Below the pieces are notes generated by a model, which was not told where the DNA came from, ran no database searches, and worked only from the letters and a program-made list of their open reading frames with translations. DNA of 64,000 bases, taken from positions 1,426,001 through 1,490,000 of the forward strand of contig NZ_CP088298.1 in assembly GCF_021117425.1 (NCBI RefSeq), given 5' to 3'. Source of the stretch: Brevibacterium zhoupengii (GTDB lineage Bacteria; Actinomycetota; Actinomycetes; Actinomycetales; Brevibacteriaceae). Both the position numbers and the translations under genes were made by a program. Below, piece by piece: positions 17,368 through 26,358 of this stretch. How positions within the stretch are numbered: position 1 is the first letter of the stretch; the number at the start of each line of letters is the position of its first letter.

Positions 17368-18443
17368 CCTCGGAGCTGGCAGACTTCACGACGTTTCACC
17401 TCGGCGGCCCAGCAGCGAATCTGCACATCGCGGAGACCAGGGACGAGCTCGTCGAATTCTCTCGTGTTCATCCCCTGAGCCTGTCGGCTCGTGAGAGCGC
17501 CGACGTCCTCTTCATCGGCGGCGGGTCGAACCTGCTCATCTCCGACGCCGGCTTCGCAGCCGACGTGTGCGTGGTCGCCACCAAAGGGGTGACGATGACC
17601 GAGACCTCGGACTCGGAAACCCGTGTCATCGCCGAGGCGGGGGAGAACTGGGACGAATTCGTCGCCTTCACTCTTGACCAGGGCCTCGCCGGCCTCGAAG
17701 CGCTGTCGGGTATCCCCGGCTCCGTCGGGGCGACCCCGATCCAGAACGTGGGCGCCTACGGGACCGAGGTCGCCGAACTCATCTCCTCGGTCGAGGTCTT
17801 CGATCGACTCGCCGGCCAAGTCCGTCACCTCAGCGCCGTCGAACTGGAGTTCGGCTACCGCACCTCGGCACTCAAGCGTGCTCAGCAGAGAACGGGCAGC
17901 GCCCAGTATCTGGTGCTGTCGGTGACCTTCGACCTCCACCGCAGCCCAGACTCACTGCCCGTGCGATACGCGCAGCTCGCCTCGGCGCTGGACGTCGAGA
18001 TCGGGGACACGGTGCCGGCAACACTGGTCCGCCGCAGCGTGATCTCATTGCGCAGGTCCAAAGGCATGGTGGTGGACCTAGCCGATCATGACACCTGGTC
18101 AGCGGGGTCCTTCTTCACCAACCCGATCGTCGATGACCCCACCACGCTGCCCGCCGAGGCTCCCCGGTACCCGGTCACTGACCCGCTGAGCGGGTCGACG
18201 ATCGAGAGGCAGACGAAGACCTCGGCCGCCTGGCTGATCGAACATGCGGGATTCTCCAAGGGCTTCAGCGTCGGGGCCGGTCGGGCCAGCCTGTCGACCA
18301 AGCACACCCTGGCTCTGACGAACCGCGGTGCTGCCGAGACGAAGGACGTGCTCGAACTGGCACGGACAGTCGTCGACGGAGTCAATGAGAAGTTCGGCAT
18401 CGTCCTCGAGCCCGAACCGACGTTCATCGCCTGCTCTCTCTGA
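17364..18443 (+). CDS. murB: UDP-N-acetylenolpyruvoylglucosamine reductase
   Basis: FAD- and NADPH-dependent enzyme that makes UDP-N-acetylmuramate for peptidoglycan, 359 aa. FAD-binding motifs IGGGSNLL and GIPGSVGATPIQNVGAYG are intact. The Arg of FGYRTSALK and the catalytic Ser in WSAGSFFTNP are present, so this is the type I form. The GTG start overlaps the stop of the dehydratase gene. The long frame open upstream of it is only the out-of-frame dehydratase region. Confidence 0.93.
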   Translation: MTSELADFTTFHLGGPAANLHIAETRDELVEFSRVHPLSLSARESADVLFIGGGSNLLISDAGFAADVCVVATKGVTMTETSDSETRVIAEAGENWDEFVAFTLDQGLAGLEALSGIPGSVGATPIQNVGAYGTEVAELISSVEVFDRLAGQVRHLSAVELEFGYRTSALKRAQQRTGSAQYLVLSVTFDLHRSPDSLPVRYAQLASALDVEIGDTVPATLVRRSVISLRRSKGMVVDLADHDTWSAGSFFTNPIVDDPTTLPAEAPRYPVTDPLSGSTIERQTKTSAAWLIEHAGFSKGFSVGAGRASLSTKHTLALTNRGAAETKDVLELARTVVDGVNEKFGIVLEPEPTFIACSL

Positions 18444-18448
18444 ACCGA

Positions 18449-20134
18449 TTGACTCCAGTGTCGCCTCGTCGGAGAACCGCAGCGCTGCTCATCCTCATGG
18501 CCGCGGTCGCAGTTGTGACCCTGCCGTGGGCGCTGTTCTCCGCGCGAGCAGATCTCAGCTTCGGTCCCCACGAAGCCCGCTATCAGATCACCGCCGACTC
18601 TCGGCTGACCGTTGACTTCGGGCCCCTGGGCAAGCTGCTCATCCCCGCAGGTGAGTATCTGCCGCTGGGGCTCGGGCTCACCGTCGACATCGGACAGATC
18701 CCGGTCTCGGGAGTCGATGACGATGACTCGCACGCCGGCGCCTCAGAGCGGCGATCCGATCGAGACTCCTCCGAGGGGTCAGGCGGTGCTGGATCGGATG
18801 CAGGCGTCGGGGGAGGGGCAGTCGATGCGTTGGGTGGGGACATCGCCTCCTACGCCTCCCTGTTCTCGGCTCCGCAGGCGCAGGTCGACGAGGTCGTCAA
18901 CGGGCTCACGACGGCGATTCTGGCCCGCTGGGCCCTCGCTGTGTGCATTGTCAGCGGTGTTGTCGTGGCCATGGCGTTCATCCTCGGACCCGTTCGACTG
19001 GCCGGAATCGGCAGAGCCTTCGTCGGCAAGGAACTCATCAGCATCGGGCTGGTCACAGTCCTCGTGCTGGCCAGCGTCGGCACCGCGGTCCTCACCAGAC
19101 CCAAGCCCCTCGTCGCCGACCCTGCCTTCGACGGCACTCCGCTGGCTGGTGCCCAGGTCACGGGCCGCCTCGGCGGGGTCATCGATACCGCATTCACCGC
19201 GGTCAAAGACTTCTCCGAGGACAACGACGCCTTCTACGATCAGGTGCTGGCCAACCTCGGCGAGCAGTGGAGAATGCGCCCCCTGAGCGGCAATTGGTCG
19301 GATCAGGGAATGGTCCCGCCTGCCCAGGGAACAGCTGAGGAGACGAGCGCCGACGTGTCCACGTTCGTGTTCGGCTCGGATCTGCACTGCAACATCGGCA
19401 TGGCCCGGGTCGTCGGTGCTGTGGCTCGGATGAGCGAGGCCGACGCGTACATCGACGGAGGAGATGTGACGATGACGGGCACCTCGGCGGAGAACTACTG
19501 TCTCGACGTGCTCGACGACGAACTGCCCGAGAAGCTGCCGCGGATGATCGTCAAGGGCAACCACGACTCCACCGAAACTACGAACCACGCACGCAGCCAA
19601 GGTTGGAAGGTCCTCGATGATTCGAGCGCGGAGATGAGCGGGGTGACGTTCTTCGGCGGCCCCGACCCCAGGCGCACCGTGTTCGGATCCGGCCCGCAGC
19701 TCGAGACGGATCTCACCGCCGACCAGTACGCGCAGAAACTCAATGAAGAAGCCTGCGCCAGCGACTTCGACATCATGCTCATCCACGATGCACGGGTCGG
19801 GGCACCGTCCCTGCGCTCCGGATGTGCTCATTACAGCCTCAGCGGGCATTGGCACCGACGAGTCGGTCCTGAGACCTTGGGCAGCGGAGTCCGCTATGTG
19901 AGTTCGACGACAGGCGGGGCCCTGGCGAACGCACTGACCCCGGGGCCGCTGAAGATGGTCGCGGAGCTGAGCATCGTGCGCGTGGACAACAAGACCAAAC
20001 GGCCCGTCGACGTCCAGATCGTCACGGTCAGCCCCGACCAGGCGGTCACGATCGAACCCTGGAAGACCTTCCCGGATCCGGTGCCGCTCATCGCTCGGCC
20101 GCCGCAGGAACAGCCCGCTGCAGCCGAAGAATAG
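18449..20134 (+). CDS. Membrane-anchored metallophosphoesterase
   Basis: Protein of 561 aa with an N-terminal transmembrane segment, a predicted external domain and two further hydrophobic helices near residues 150-210, followed by a calcineurin-like phosphoesterase domain. All metal-binding blocks are present in order: FGSDLHC (DxH), DGGDVTM (GD), KGNHDS (GNHD) and SGHWHRR (GHxH). The domain probably faces outside. The substrate is unknown. The start is TTG 18449, five bases after the murB stop; GTG 18458 is an alternative. Neither has a clear ribosome site, so translational coupling to murB is likely. Confidence 0.8.
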   Translation: MTPVSPRRRTAALLILMAAVAVVTLPWALFSARADLSFGPHEARYQITADSRLTVDFGPLGKLLIPAGEYLPLGLGLTVDIGQIPVSGVDDDDSHAGASERRSDRDSSEGSGGAGSDAGVGGGAVDALGGDIASYASLFSAPQAQVDEVVNGLTTAILARWALAVCIVSGVVVAMAFILGPVRLAGIGRAFVGKELISIGLVTVLVLASVGTAVLTRPKPLVADPAFDGTPLAGAQVTGRLGGVIDTAFTAVKDFSEDNDAFYDQVLANLGEQWRMRPLSGNWSDQGMVPPAQGTAEETSADVSTFVFGSDLHCNIGMARVVGAVARMSEADAYIDGGDVTMTGTSAENYCLDVLDDELPEKLPRMIVKGNHDSTETTNHARSQGWKVLDDSSAEMSGVTFFGGPDPRRTVFGSGPQLETDLTADQYAQKLNEEACASDFDIMLIHDARVGAPSLRSGCAHYSLSGHWHRRVGPETLGSGVRYVSSTTGGALANALTPGPLKMVAELSIVRVDNKTKRPVDVQIVTVSPDQAVTIEPWKTFPDPVPLIARPPQEQPAAAEE

Positions 20135-20174
20135 GGTTGCCGCCGATCGAATTTGGGCAGGTGTCAATGGCCGG

Positions 20175-20205
20175 TTCGACTAACGGCGGTCACAGACGGT
20201 ATGCT
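20175..20205 (+). promoter_or_regulatory. Candidate promoter of tRNA-Trp/secE
   Basis: TTCGAC at 20175-20180 and TATGCT at 20200-20205 are separated by 19 bases. Transcription would begin near 20212, about 50 bases before the tRNA. Confidence 0.4.
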
Positions 20206-20260
20206 CGTTTCTCGTGGTTGGACACGACTCGGGGAACACGAATCGAGGGTGTCGAATCGA

Positions 20261-20333
20261 AGGGGTGTGGCGCAATTGGTAGCGCAACGGTCTCCAAAAC
20301 CGTAGGTTGCAGGTTCGAGTCCTGTCACCCCTG
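20261..20333 (+). tRNA. tRNA-Trp (anticodon CCA)
   Basis: A 73-nt cloverleaf. The acceptor AGGGGTG pairs with CACCCCT and G is the discriminator base. The anticodon arm CGGTCT-CCA-AAACCG reads UGG, and the T-arm contains GGTTCGAGTCC. CCA is not encoded. Placement just before secE is common in actinobacteria. Confidence 0.97.
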
Positions 20334-20431
20334 CGCAGTTGATATCTGCTTGAGTCATATCGGCGAAACGCCGTCCTCGACGGGCTTGAACAATTGTGCT
20401 GTCCCAATGGAAACCGACCGAGTGAGGATGT

Positions 20432-20707
20432 GTGAGCGACACACCGGCAAAGAAGACTGGAGATACGCCCAAGGGCGCCAGTCGTAAGCAGCTCGGGTTC
20501 TTCGGACGAATCCTGCAGTTCTTCCGCGAAGTCATCGCGGAGCTCAAGAAGGTCGTCACCCCGACACGTAAGCAACTGGTCAATTACACCCTGGTTGTGC
20601 TGGGCTTCATCCTCTTCATGATGCTTCTCGTGGTGGTCCTCGACCTCGTGTTCGGCAAGCTCGTCGGATTCGTTTTCGGCGGAACACCCCTGTGGCCATT
20701 GTGGTGA
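20432..20707 (+). CDS. secE: Preprotein translocase subunit SecE
   Basis: Small essential subunit of the SecYEG channel, 91 aa. The N-terminus is hydrophilic, followed by the conserved amphipathic FFREVIAELKKVVTPTRKQL and a single transmembrane helix (about residues 50-75). The start is GTG with GTGAGGATGT ahead of it. The secE-nusG order is standard. Confidence 0.95.
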   Translation: MSDTPAKKTGDTPKGASRKQLGFFGRILQFFREVIAELKKVVTPTRKQLVNYTLVVLGFILFMMLLVVVLDLVFGKLVGFVFGGTPLWPLW

Positions 20708-20727
20708 TCACCGCCAACGGTGATCAC
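20703..20727 (+). repeat. Paired GTGATCAC palindromes at the end of secE
   Basis: The self-complementary octamer GTGATCAC occurs at 20704-20711 and 20720-20727. The copies can pair with each other as a hairpin with a short loop, or serve as two operator half-sites in front of nusG. The first copy contains the secE stop codon. Confidence 0.45.
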
Positions 20728-20758
20728 TAGGATTTCAAACACGTTGCAGACCCTTCAC

Positions 20759-20770
20759 TCCCATATGGGA
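20759..20770 (+). promoter_or_regulatory. 12-bp palindrome upstream of nusG
   Basis: TCCCATATGGGA is a perfect palindrome 30 bases before the nusG GTG. It could be an operator or a fold in the leader RNA. No assignment is possible. Confidence 0.3.
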
Positions 20771-20800
20771 ATCACTACACGCGAAGCGAGGAATTGATCG

Positions 20801-21736
20801 GTGTCGGATACCAGTTCACCTGAGCAGGAAACCCCTGAGACACAGAACGCCACTCCAGAGGAGTCGAGCGTTGCACCAGTGGTGGAAGACGTGGACAACG
20901 AAACCTCCGCTGTGAGCGCCGACGACGCACAGGTCGAAGACGCTTCTGCTGAGGAAGCCCCGGTCGCCGAGGCTGCCTCCACCGATGACGCAGCTGCCGA
21001 GGCCCTCGCAGACGACGCCGATTCTGACGAAGATGGTGCCGCAGAAGACGCTGAGACCGAGTCAGAGTCCGGCTCCGATTCAGAGTCCGACGAAGACGGT
21101 GCCGCAGCCGACGAGGTCGACCCGGCCGAAGAGTTCAAGTCGGAACTGCGGATGCAGGAGGGTGACTGGTACGTCATCCACTCCTACGCAGGCTACGAGA
21201 ACCGCGTCAAGCAGAACCTCGAGAACCGTGCGATCAGCCTCAACCTCGAAGAGTTCATCTTCGAGTCCCAGGTGCCGATGGAAGACGTCGTCGAGATCAA
21301 GAACGGACAGCGCAAGCAGGTCCGTCGAGTCCGCATCCCGGGCTATGTGCTCGTACGTATGGAGCTCACCGACGAGTCCTGGGGCGCGGTCCGCCACACT
21401 CCCGGTGTGACCGGATTCGTGGGCAACGCCTACGACCCGACGCCTCTGTCCATCGACGAGGTCTTCACGATGCTCGCTCCGATCTTCGAAGAGCGTCAGG
21501 CCGAAGCCGCCGCCGCTGAAGGTGTGCAGGCTGAGCAGGCGGCGAAATCCGCCCCCATCACCGAGGTGGAATACGAGGTCGGCGAGTCCGTCCTCGTCAA
21601 GGAAGGTTCCTTCGAGGGCCACCCCGCAACGATCCAGGAGATCCGGCCGGAATCGCAGAAGCTCACCGTGCTGCTGTCGATCTTCGAGCGTGACGTTCCC
21701 GTTGAGCTCAGCTTCGACCAGGTGTCCAAGCTCTGA
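20801..21736 (+). CDS. nusG: Transcription termination/antitermination factor NusG
   Basis: RNA polymerase elongation factor of 311 aa. The NGN domain begins near residue 120 ([19 protein letters not shown]) and includes the typical RKFFPGYV-like stretch [12 protein letters not shown]. The C-terminal KOW domain is at about 255-311 ([21 protein letters not shown]). The first 115 residues are a highly acidic Asp/Glu/Ser/Ala-rich tail, a feature shared by many actinobacterial NusG proteins. The start is GTG after GCGAGGAA. Confidence 0.95.
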   Translation: MSDTSSPEQETPETQNATPEESSVAPVVEDVDNETSAVSADDAQVEDASAEEAPVAEAASTDDAAAEALADDADSDEDGAAEDAETESESGSDSESDEDGAAADEVDPAEEFKSELRMQEGDWYVIHSYAGYENRVKQNLENRAISLNLEEFIFESQVPMEDVVEIKNGQRKQVRRVRIPGYVLVRMELTDESWGAVRHTPGVTGFVGNAYDPTPLSIDEVFTMLAPIFEERQAEAAAAEGVQAEQAAKSAPITEVEYEVGESVLVKEGSFEGHPATIQEIRPESQKLTVLLSIFERDVPVELSFDQVSKL

Positions 21737-21751
21737 GCTGATTGTCAAAGC

Positions 21752-21785
21752 GCGAAAGGGTCCGGTGAATTCCGGGCCCTTTCGC
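21752..21785 (+). terminator. Hairpin after nusG
   Basis: GCGAAAGGG-TCCGG pairs with CCGGG-CCCTTTCGC around a short loop. It is GC-rich with no T-run, so it may be a partial terminator between nusG and rplK. Confidence 0.55.
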
Positions 21786-21943
21786 ACATTCACGCCCAGT
21801 GATGCCTGTCACCGACATTTGCTCCGGGGTCTGCAGGCATGGAATACTGGTGTGGTTTGATCTCGGCTCTCATCGGAAGCTGTTTTCAGACGATGCGCCG
21901 TATTTCTCTGGCACATCGAAACTATCAAGATTAAGGACCGTAT

Positions 21944-22381
21944 ATGCCTCCCAAGAAAAAGGTAGCCGGCCTCGTCAAGCTCCAGATTCAGGCAGGTGCC
22001 GCTAACCCGGCTCCTCCGATTGGTCCGGCGCTTGCCCAGCACGGCGTCAACATCATGGAATTCTGCAAGGCTTACAACGCCGCTACAGAGTCCCAGCGCG
22101 GGAACATCGTTCCCGTTGAGATCACTGTGTTCGAAGACCGTTCGTTCACCTTCATCCTCAAGACCCCACCGGCTGCAGAACTCATCAAGAAGGCTGCAGG
22201 CGTGAAGTCGGGATCGGCTACTCCACACACCGACAAGGTTGCTCACCTGAGCGCCGACCAGGTTCGTGAGATCGCCACCACAAAGATGCCTGACCTCAAC
22301 GCCAATGACCTGGATCAGGCTGACCGCATCATCGCTGGCACCGCTCGCTCTATGGGCGTGACCACCGACATCGAGGTCTGA
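21944..22381 (+). CDS. rplK: 50S ribosomal protein L11
   Basis: Ribosomal stalk-base protein of 145 aa that binds 23S rRNA at the GTPase centre. The N-terminal [20 protein letters not shown] motif and the C-terminal RNA-binding domain ([25 protein letters not shown]) are complete. It is transcribed with rplA. L11 is also the site of thiopeptide sensitivity and RelA activation in other bacteria. Confidence 0.97.
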   Translation: MPPKKKVAGLVKLQIQAGAANPAPPIGPALAQHGVNIMEFCKAYNAATESQRGNIVPVEITVFEDRSFTFILKTPPAAELIKKAAGVKSGSATPHTDKVAHLSADQVREIATTKMPDLNANDLDQADRIIAGTARSMGVTTDIEV

Positions 22382-22445
22382 GACCAGACATTTCACTGTG
22401 GTAGGGCTCGCGCAGCCCGCACCACGACTGCAAGGAGAGAAGCAG

Positions 22446-23144
22446 ATGGCAAAGCGTTCAAAGGCCTACCAGGCCGCGGCAGAGAAGATCGCCGCAGATG
22501 TGACATACGAACCGGCTCAGGCAATCGCCCTGGCCAAAGAGACCACAGTGGCGAAGTACGACGCCACCGTTGAGGTCGCCCTCCGCCTGGGTGTTGACCC
22601 ACGTAAGGCGGATCAGATGGTGCGCGGCACCGTCAACCTTCCGCATGGTACCGGTAAGACCGCTCGGGTCCTGGTGTTCGCTGCCGGCGACCGTGCAGAA
22701 GCTGCCCGTGAAGCAGGTGCCGACTTCGTCGGTTCCGATGACCTGCTGGAGAAGGTGGCCAATGGCTTCACCGACTTCGACTCGGCTGTGGCCACCCCTG
22801 ACATGATGGGCAAGGTCGGACGTCTGGGTAAGGTGCTGGGTCCCCGTGGCCTGATGCCGAACCCCAAGACCGGCACCGTGACCATGGATGTCGCTAAGGC
22901 CGTAACCGAGATCAAGGGCGGAAAGATCGAATTCCGCGTTGACAAGCACTCGAACCTGCACTTCATCATCGGAAAGGTCTCCTTCTCCGAGGAAGCACTG
23001 CAGGCGAACTTCGATGCTGCCATCGAAGAGATCGTGCGTCTGAAGCCGAGCTCCTCGAAGGGCCGCTACATCTCGAAGGCAACCGTGACCACATCGAACG
23101 GTCCTGCCGTTCCGATCGACGGTTCGTCGATGCGCGTGGTCTGA
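22446..23144 (+). CDS. rplA: 50S ribosomal protein L1
   Basis: Protein of 232 aa at the L1 stalk, and usually the autogenous repressor of the rplKA mRNA. The motifs [11 protein letters not shown] and [15 protein letters not shown] are intact. ATG 22446 is preceded by AAGGAGAAGC; an upstream frame start at 22398 lies in the intergenic spacer and is not used. It is followed by a strong terminator. Confidence 0.97.
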   Translation: MAKRSKAYQAAAEKIAADVTYEPAQAIALAKETTVAKYDATVEVALRLGVDPRKADQMVRGTVNLPHGTGKTARVLVFAAGDRAEAAREAGADFVGSDDLLEKVANGFTDFDSAVATPDMMGKVGRLGKVLGPRGLMPNPKTGTVTMDVAKAVTEIKGGKIEFRVDKHSNLHFIIGKVSFSEEALQANFDAAIEEIVRLKPSSSKGRYISKATVTTSNGPAVPIDGSSMRVV

Positions 23145-23179
23145 TCCCTGTAAGGGATTGAACCGCACACAGCGAGACT

Positions 23180-23217
23180 GGGCGGGAAGTGAGATTCTCA
23201 CTTCCCGCCCTTTCTGT
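23180..23217 (+). terminator. Rho-independent terminator after rplA
   Basis: A perfect 14-bp stem (GGGCGGGAAGTGAG with its complement), a three-base ATT loop and the tail TTTCTGTT. This ends the rplKA transcript and separates it from the alcohol cassette. Confidence 0.9.
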
Positions 23218-23240
23218 TGTCTGGGAATGCGAGACCGGTC

Positions 23241-23269
23241 TTGCCCGGATGACCCATCGCGGATAGATT
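23241..23269 (+). promoter_or_regulatory. Candidate promoter of the GAF regulator
   Basis: TTGCCC (23241-23246), a 17-base spacer and TAGATT (23264-23269) make a good housekeeping promoter. It would start transcription near 23276, about 28 bases before the ATG. Confidence 0.55.
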
Positions 23270-23303
23270 GTGAGCACCGAAGACCACTGTGTGACAACCG
23301 CCG

Positions 23304-24596
23304 ATGGGGGTGGACAGCTCCGCCATGCATCCGACTCCGCTGCTTCGCGATGACTATCAGCGCATTGTTCGCCGTGCCCATGACAATCTGGCCTCGCTGA
23401 ACTTAACTTCGGACACTGGTCCCGGCGTTCGCCCCGCAGTCCTCGAATCCTGGAACCGGTCTCTGGATCGTCTTCGGGACCCGGCTGGAGTGCGTGTGCG
23501 CATGGCCTACGAGGCCGATCAGCTCGCCGAGGTGAGACGTCGTCACCCCTTCAGCTCCATCATGGGCCTGTTGCAGTCGCACCTCATCGAACCCGCCAAA
23601 GAGGCCGGACTGCTCGTGGCACTCGGTGATGAGCAGGGCCGCCTGCTGTGGGTCGAAGGTGAACGTGCCGTCCGCAGTCGGGCCGAGACCATGGGCTTCG
23701 TGCCTGGCACCGACTGGTCGGAGGACGTGATGGGCACCTCGGCGCCCGGACTGGCTCTGCGCTCGCGCGGTGCCGTGCAGATCAGTCAGGCCGAGCACTT
23801 CTCCGCCGAGGTGCACTCGTGGAGCTGCAGCGCTGTGCCCGTGACCCATCCTCTGACCGGTCAGGTGCTGGGCATCATCGATGTCACAGGCGGCGATGAC
23901 GCGGTGTCGTCCATCGTCCTGCCGTTGCTCAATTCCACGGCGCAGGCGGCCGGCGCTGGCCTGTCCAAGCTCTACACCCCCGACGTCGGAAGGCCGAGTG
24001 CGGCCGCGACAGGTCAAGGTGCATATCTCGAGGTCACCGGGCCCCGTCCATACCTGTTCGGGACGGATGGTGGCCAGATCGCGCTGTCGGGACGTCACGC
24101 GGAGATTCTGCTGCTCCTTGCGCGCAGCCGCGAAGGGATCAGCAGTGCTGGTCTCGTCGACCGGCTGTGGGCACTCGGCGGCAGCGAAGTCACCGTCCGG
24201 GCAGAGATGGCGCGTCTGCGCAGAACGATCGCCCACCTCGGCGATCTGTCCGTCGAAGCACGCCCCTACCGTCTGCGCGGAGACATCGACAACGATGTCG
24301 AACGCACGCACCGAGCTCTGACCCAAGGCGATGTGGAGACAGCGCTCAAGCTCTACCGAGGGCAGGTGCTGCCGGAGTCCAACGCCCCGGGGGTGCGTGA
24401 GATCGGAGCAGAACTCGAGGCGCTGATGCGCGAGAACCTCCTGCAGAACGGAACCTGGCAGCAGCTGTGGCGCTACTCGACACTGGGTGAGGCGAAAGAC
24501 GATTCCGAGGTGCTGATGACCGTCCTGCGCCTGGCGCCGCCGGAGGCCCCCGAGCGCAATGCGGCCGTCGTGCGCCTCGAGGCACTGGGATACTGA
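23304..24596 (+). CDS. GAF-domain transcriptional regulator of the alcohol/aldehyde cassette
   Basis: Protein of 430 aa with an AcoR-like N-terminal half: a helical segment with VLESWNRSLDR, then a GAF sensory domain (about 85-230) with TDWSEDVMGTSAPGLALRSR and SWSCSAVPV. It has no AAA+ domain. The C-terminal part has a winged-helix-like region (GRHAEILLLLARSREGISSA to YRLRGD) and a helical repeat tail resembling SARP-type activators. It probably senses an alcohol or aldehyde and activates the dehydrogenase genes 150 bases downstream. ATG 23304 is taken; ATG 23325 is an alternative after GGGGGTGG. Confidence 0.78.
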   Translation: MGVDSSAMHPTPLLRDDYQRIVRRAHDNLASLNLTSDTGPGVRPAVLESWNRSLDRLRDPAGVRVRMAYEADQLAEVRRRHPFSSIMGLLQSHLIEPAKEAGLLVALGDEQGRLLWVEGERAVRSRAETMGFVPGTDWSEDVMGTSAPGLALRSRGAVQISQAEHFSAEVHSWSCSAVPVTHPLTGQVLGIIDVTGGDDAVSSIVLPLLNSTAQAAGAGLSKLYTPDVGRPSAAATGQGAYLEVTGPRPYLFGTDGGQIALSGRHAEILLLLARSREGISSAGLVDRLWALGGSEVTVRAEMARLRRTIAHLGDLSVEARPYRLRGDIDNDVERTHRALTQGDVETALKLYRGQVLPESNAPGVREIGAELEALMRENLLQNGTWQQLWRYSTLGEAKDDSEVLMTVLRLAPPEAPERNAAVVRLEALGY

Positions 24597-24640
24597 GCCA
24601 GATACCGAGTCGGATACTGAGCTTGCGCGGCTCATTTTCA

Positions 24641-24680
24641 GCAACGCATTGTGTGTGATGCAACCCACATGCAACGTTGC
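24641..24680 (+). promoter_or_regulatory. Candidate operator region of the aldehyde dehydrogenase gene
   Basis: GCAAC occurs three times (24641, 24660, 24671), and the last copy forms the perfect palindrome GCAACGTTGC at 24671-24680. A TAGCGT -10 candidate follows at 24687-24692. The arrangement suits activation by the GAF regulator encoded upstream. Confidence 0.4.
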
Positions 24681-24747
24681 TCTGCGTAGCGTGTGAAGCA
24701 ATCGGAGACAGACATCCGATCGCCGCATACGCATCAAAGGAGTTGCA

Positions 24748-26271
24748 ATGACTGTTTACGCTCAGCCAGGTCAAGACGGATCGCTCGTCACCTTCAAATC
24801 ACGGTACGAGAACTTCATCGGCGGACAGTGGGTTGCTCCCGTCAACGGGAACTATTTCGAGAACCCGACACCCATCACGGGCAAGACCTTCTGCGAAGTG
24901 CCCGCCAGCACTTCTGAAGACATCGAACTCGCACTCGACGCCGCGCACAAAGCGGCTCCGGCCTGGGGCAAGACCTCACCCGCGGAACGCGCCGTGATCT
25001 TGAACAAGATCGCCGACCGGATCGAAGAGAACCTCGAGAAGATCGCCGTCGCCGAGACCTGGGACAATGGCAAGGCCGTCCGTGAGTGCCTCAACGCCGA
25101 CATTCCCCTGGCCATCGATCACTTCCGCTACTTCGCCGGAGCGATCCGGGCGCAGGAGGGCGGTCTCTCACAGATCGATGACGACACGGTGGCCTATCAC
25201 TTCCACGAGCCCCTCGGCGTGGTCGGTCAGATCATTCCCTGGAACTTCCCGATCCTCATGGGAGTGTGGAAGATCGCACCGGCACTGGCGGCAGGAAATG
25301 CCATCGTGCTCAAACCTGCCGAGCAGACTCCGGCCTCGATCCTCGTCCTGATGGAACTCATTGCCGACCTGCTGCCCGACGGGGTTCTCAACATCGTCAA
25401 CGGCTTCGGGCTCGAAGCAGGCAAGCCCCTGGCATCGAACAAGCGGATCAAGAAGATCGCCTTCACCGGAGAGACGACGACGGGCCGCCTGATCATGCAG
25501 TACGCCTCGCAGAACATCATCCCGGTCACGCTCGAGCTCGGCGGCAAGTCCCCGAACATCTTCTTCGACGACGTCAACGCCAAGGACGACGCCTACTGGG
25601 ATAAGGCCCAAGAGGGCTTCACCATGTTCGCGCTCAACCAGGGTGAGGTCTGCACCTGCCCGTCCCGCGCACTGATCCAGGAGTCCATCGCCGATCCCTT
25701 CCTCGAAGCGGTTGCCGAACGGACGAAGAAGATCGTCCAGGGCAACCCGCTGGACACCGACACCATGATGGGTGCGCAGGCCTCGAACGACCAGTTCGAA
25801 AAGATCATGTCCTACCTCGACATCGGAAGGCAGGAAGGCGCCGAGGTGCTCACCGGGGGAGCCCGGGCCGACCTCGGCGGGGATCTGTCAGGCGGCTACT
25901 ATGTGCAGCCGACCATCTTCCGGGGCAACAACAAGATGCGGATCTTCCAAGAGGAGATCTTCGGTCCCGTCGTCTCGGTGGCCACATTCAGCGACTACGA
26001 CGATGCGATCTCGACGGCCAACGACACCCTCTACGGCCTCGGCGCAGGAGTCTGGTCACGCAACGGCAACACTGCCTACCGGGCCGGTCGCGACATCCAG
26101 GCCGGTCGTGTGTGGGTCAACAACTACCACGCCTACCCGGCACATGCGGCCTTCGGCGGATACAAGGCCTCAGGCATCGGACGTGAGAACCACCTGATGA
26201 TGCTCGACCACTACCAGCAGACGAAGAACCTGCTGGTCAGCTACTCGGAGAACGCCCAGGGCTTCTTCTGA
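24748..26271 (+). CDS. NAD-dependent aldehyde dehydrogenase (acetaldehyde type)
   Basis: Tetrameric-type ALDH of 507 aa that oxidises acetaldehyde or a similar aldehyde to the acid. The catalytic Cys302 lies in GEVCTCPSR and the general base Glu263 in LELGGKSPN. The cofactor-loop region [22 protein letters not shown] is typical. The CTC arrangement and length match the ExaC/AldA-like acetaldehyde dehydrogenases. AAGGAG sits seven bases before the ATG. It is followed by adhP, whose product would supply its substrate. Confidence 0.9.
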   Translation: MTVYAQPGQDGSLVTFKSRYENFIGGQWVAPVNGNYFENPTPITGKTFCEVPASTSEDIELALDAAHKAAPAWGKTSPAERAVILNKIADRIEENLEKIAVAETWDNGKAVRECLNADIPLAIDHFRYFAGAIRAQEGGLSQIDDDTVAYHFHEPLGVVGQIIPWNFPILMGVWKIAPALAAGNAIVLKPAEQTPASILVLMELIADLLPDGVLNIVNGFGLEAGKPLASNKRIKKIAFTGETTTGRLIMQYASQNIIPVTLELGGKSPNIFFDDVNAKDDAYWDKAQEGFTMFALNQGEVCTCPSRALIQESIADPFLEAVAERTKKIVQGNPLDTDTMMGAQASNDQFEKIMSYLDIGRQEGAEVLTGGARADLGGDLSGGYYVQPTIFRGNNKMRIFQEEIFGPVVSVATFSDYDDAISTANDTLYGLGAGVWSRNGNTAYRAGRDIQAGRVWVNNYHAYPAHAAFGGYKASGIGRENHLMMLDHYQQTKNLLVSYSENAQGFF

Positions 26272-26358
26272 GGCAAGTCTTTGCAGAACCGACGCGACGG
26301 TGCCCCCACGGCAGCGACGCACGACGATTAAGCAGACATCATCACAAAGGAGTCAATG

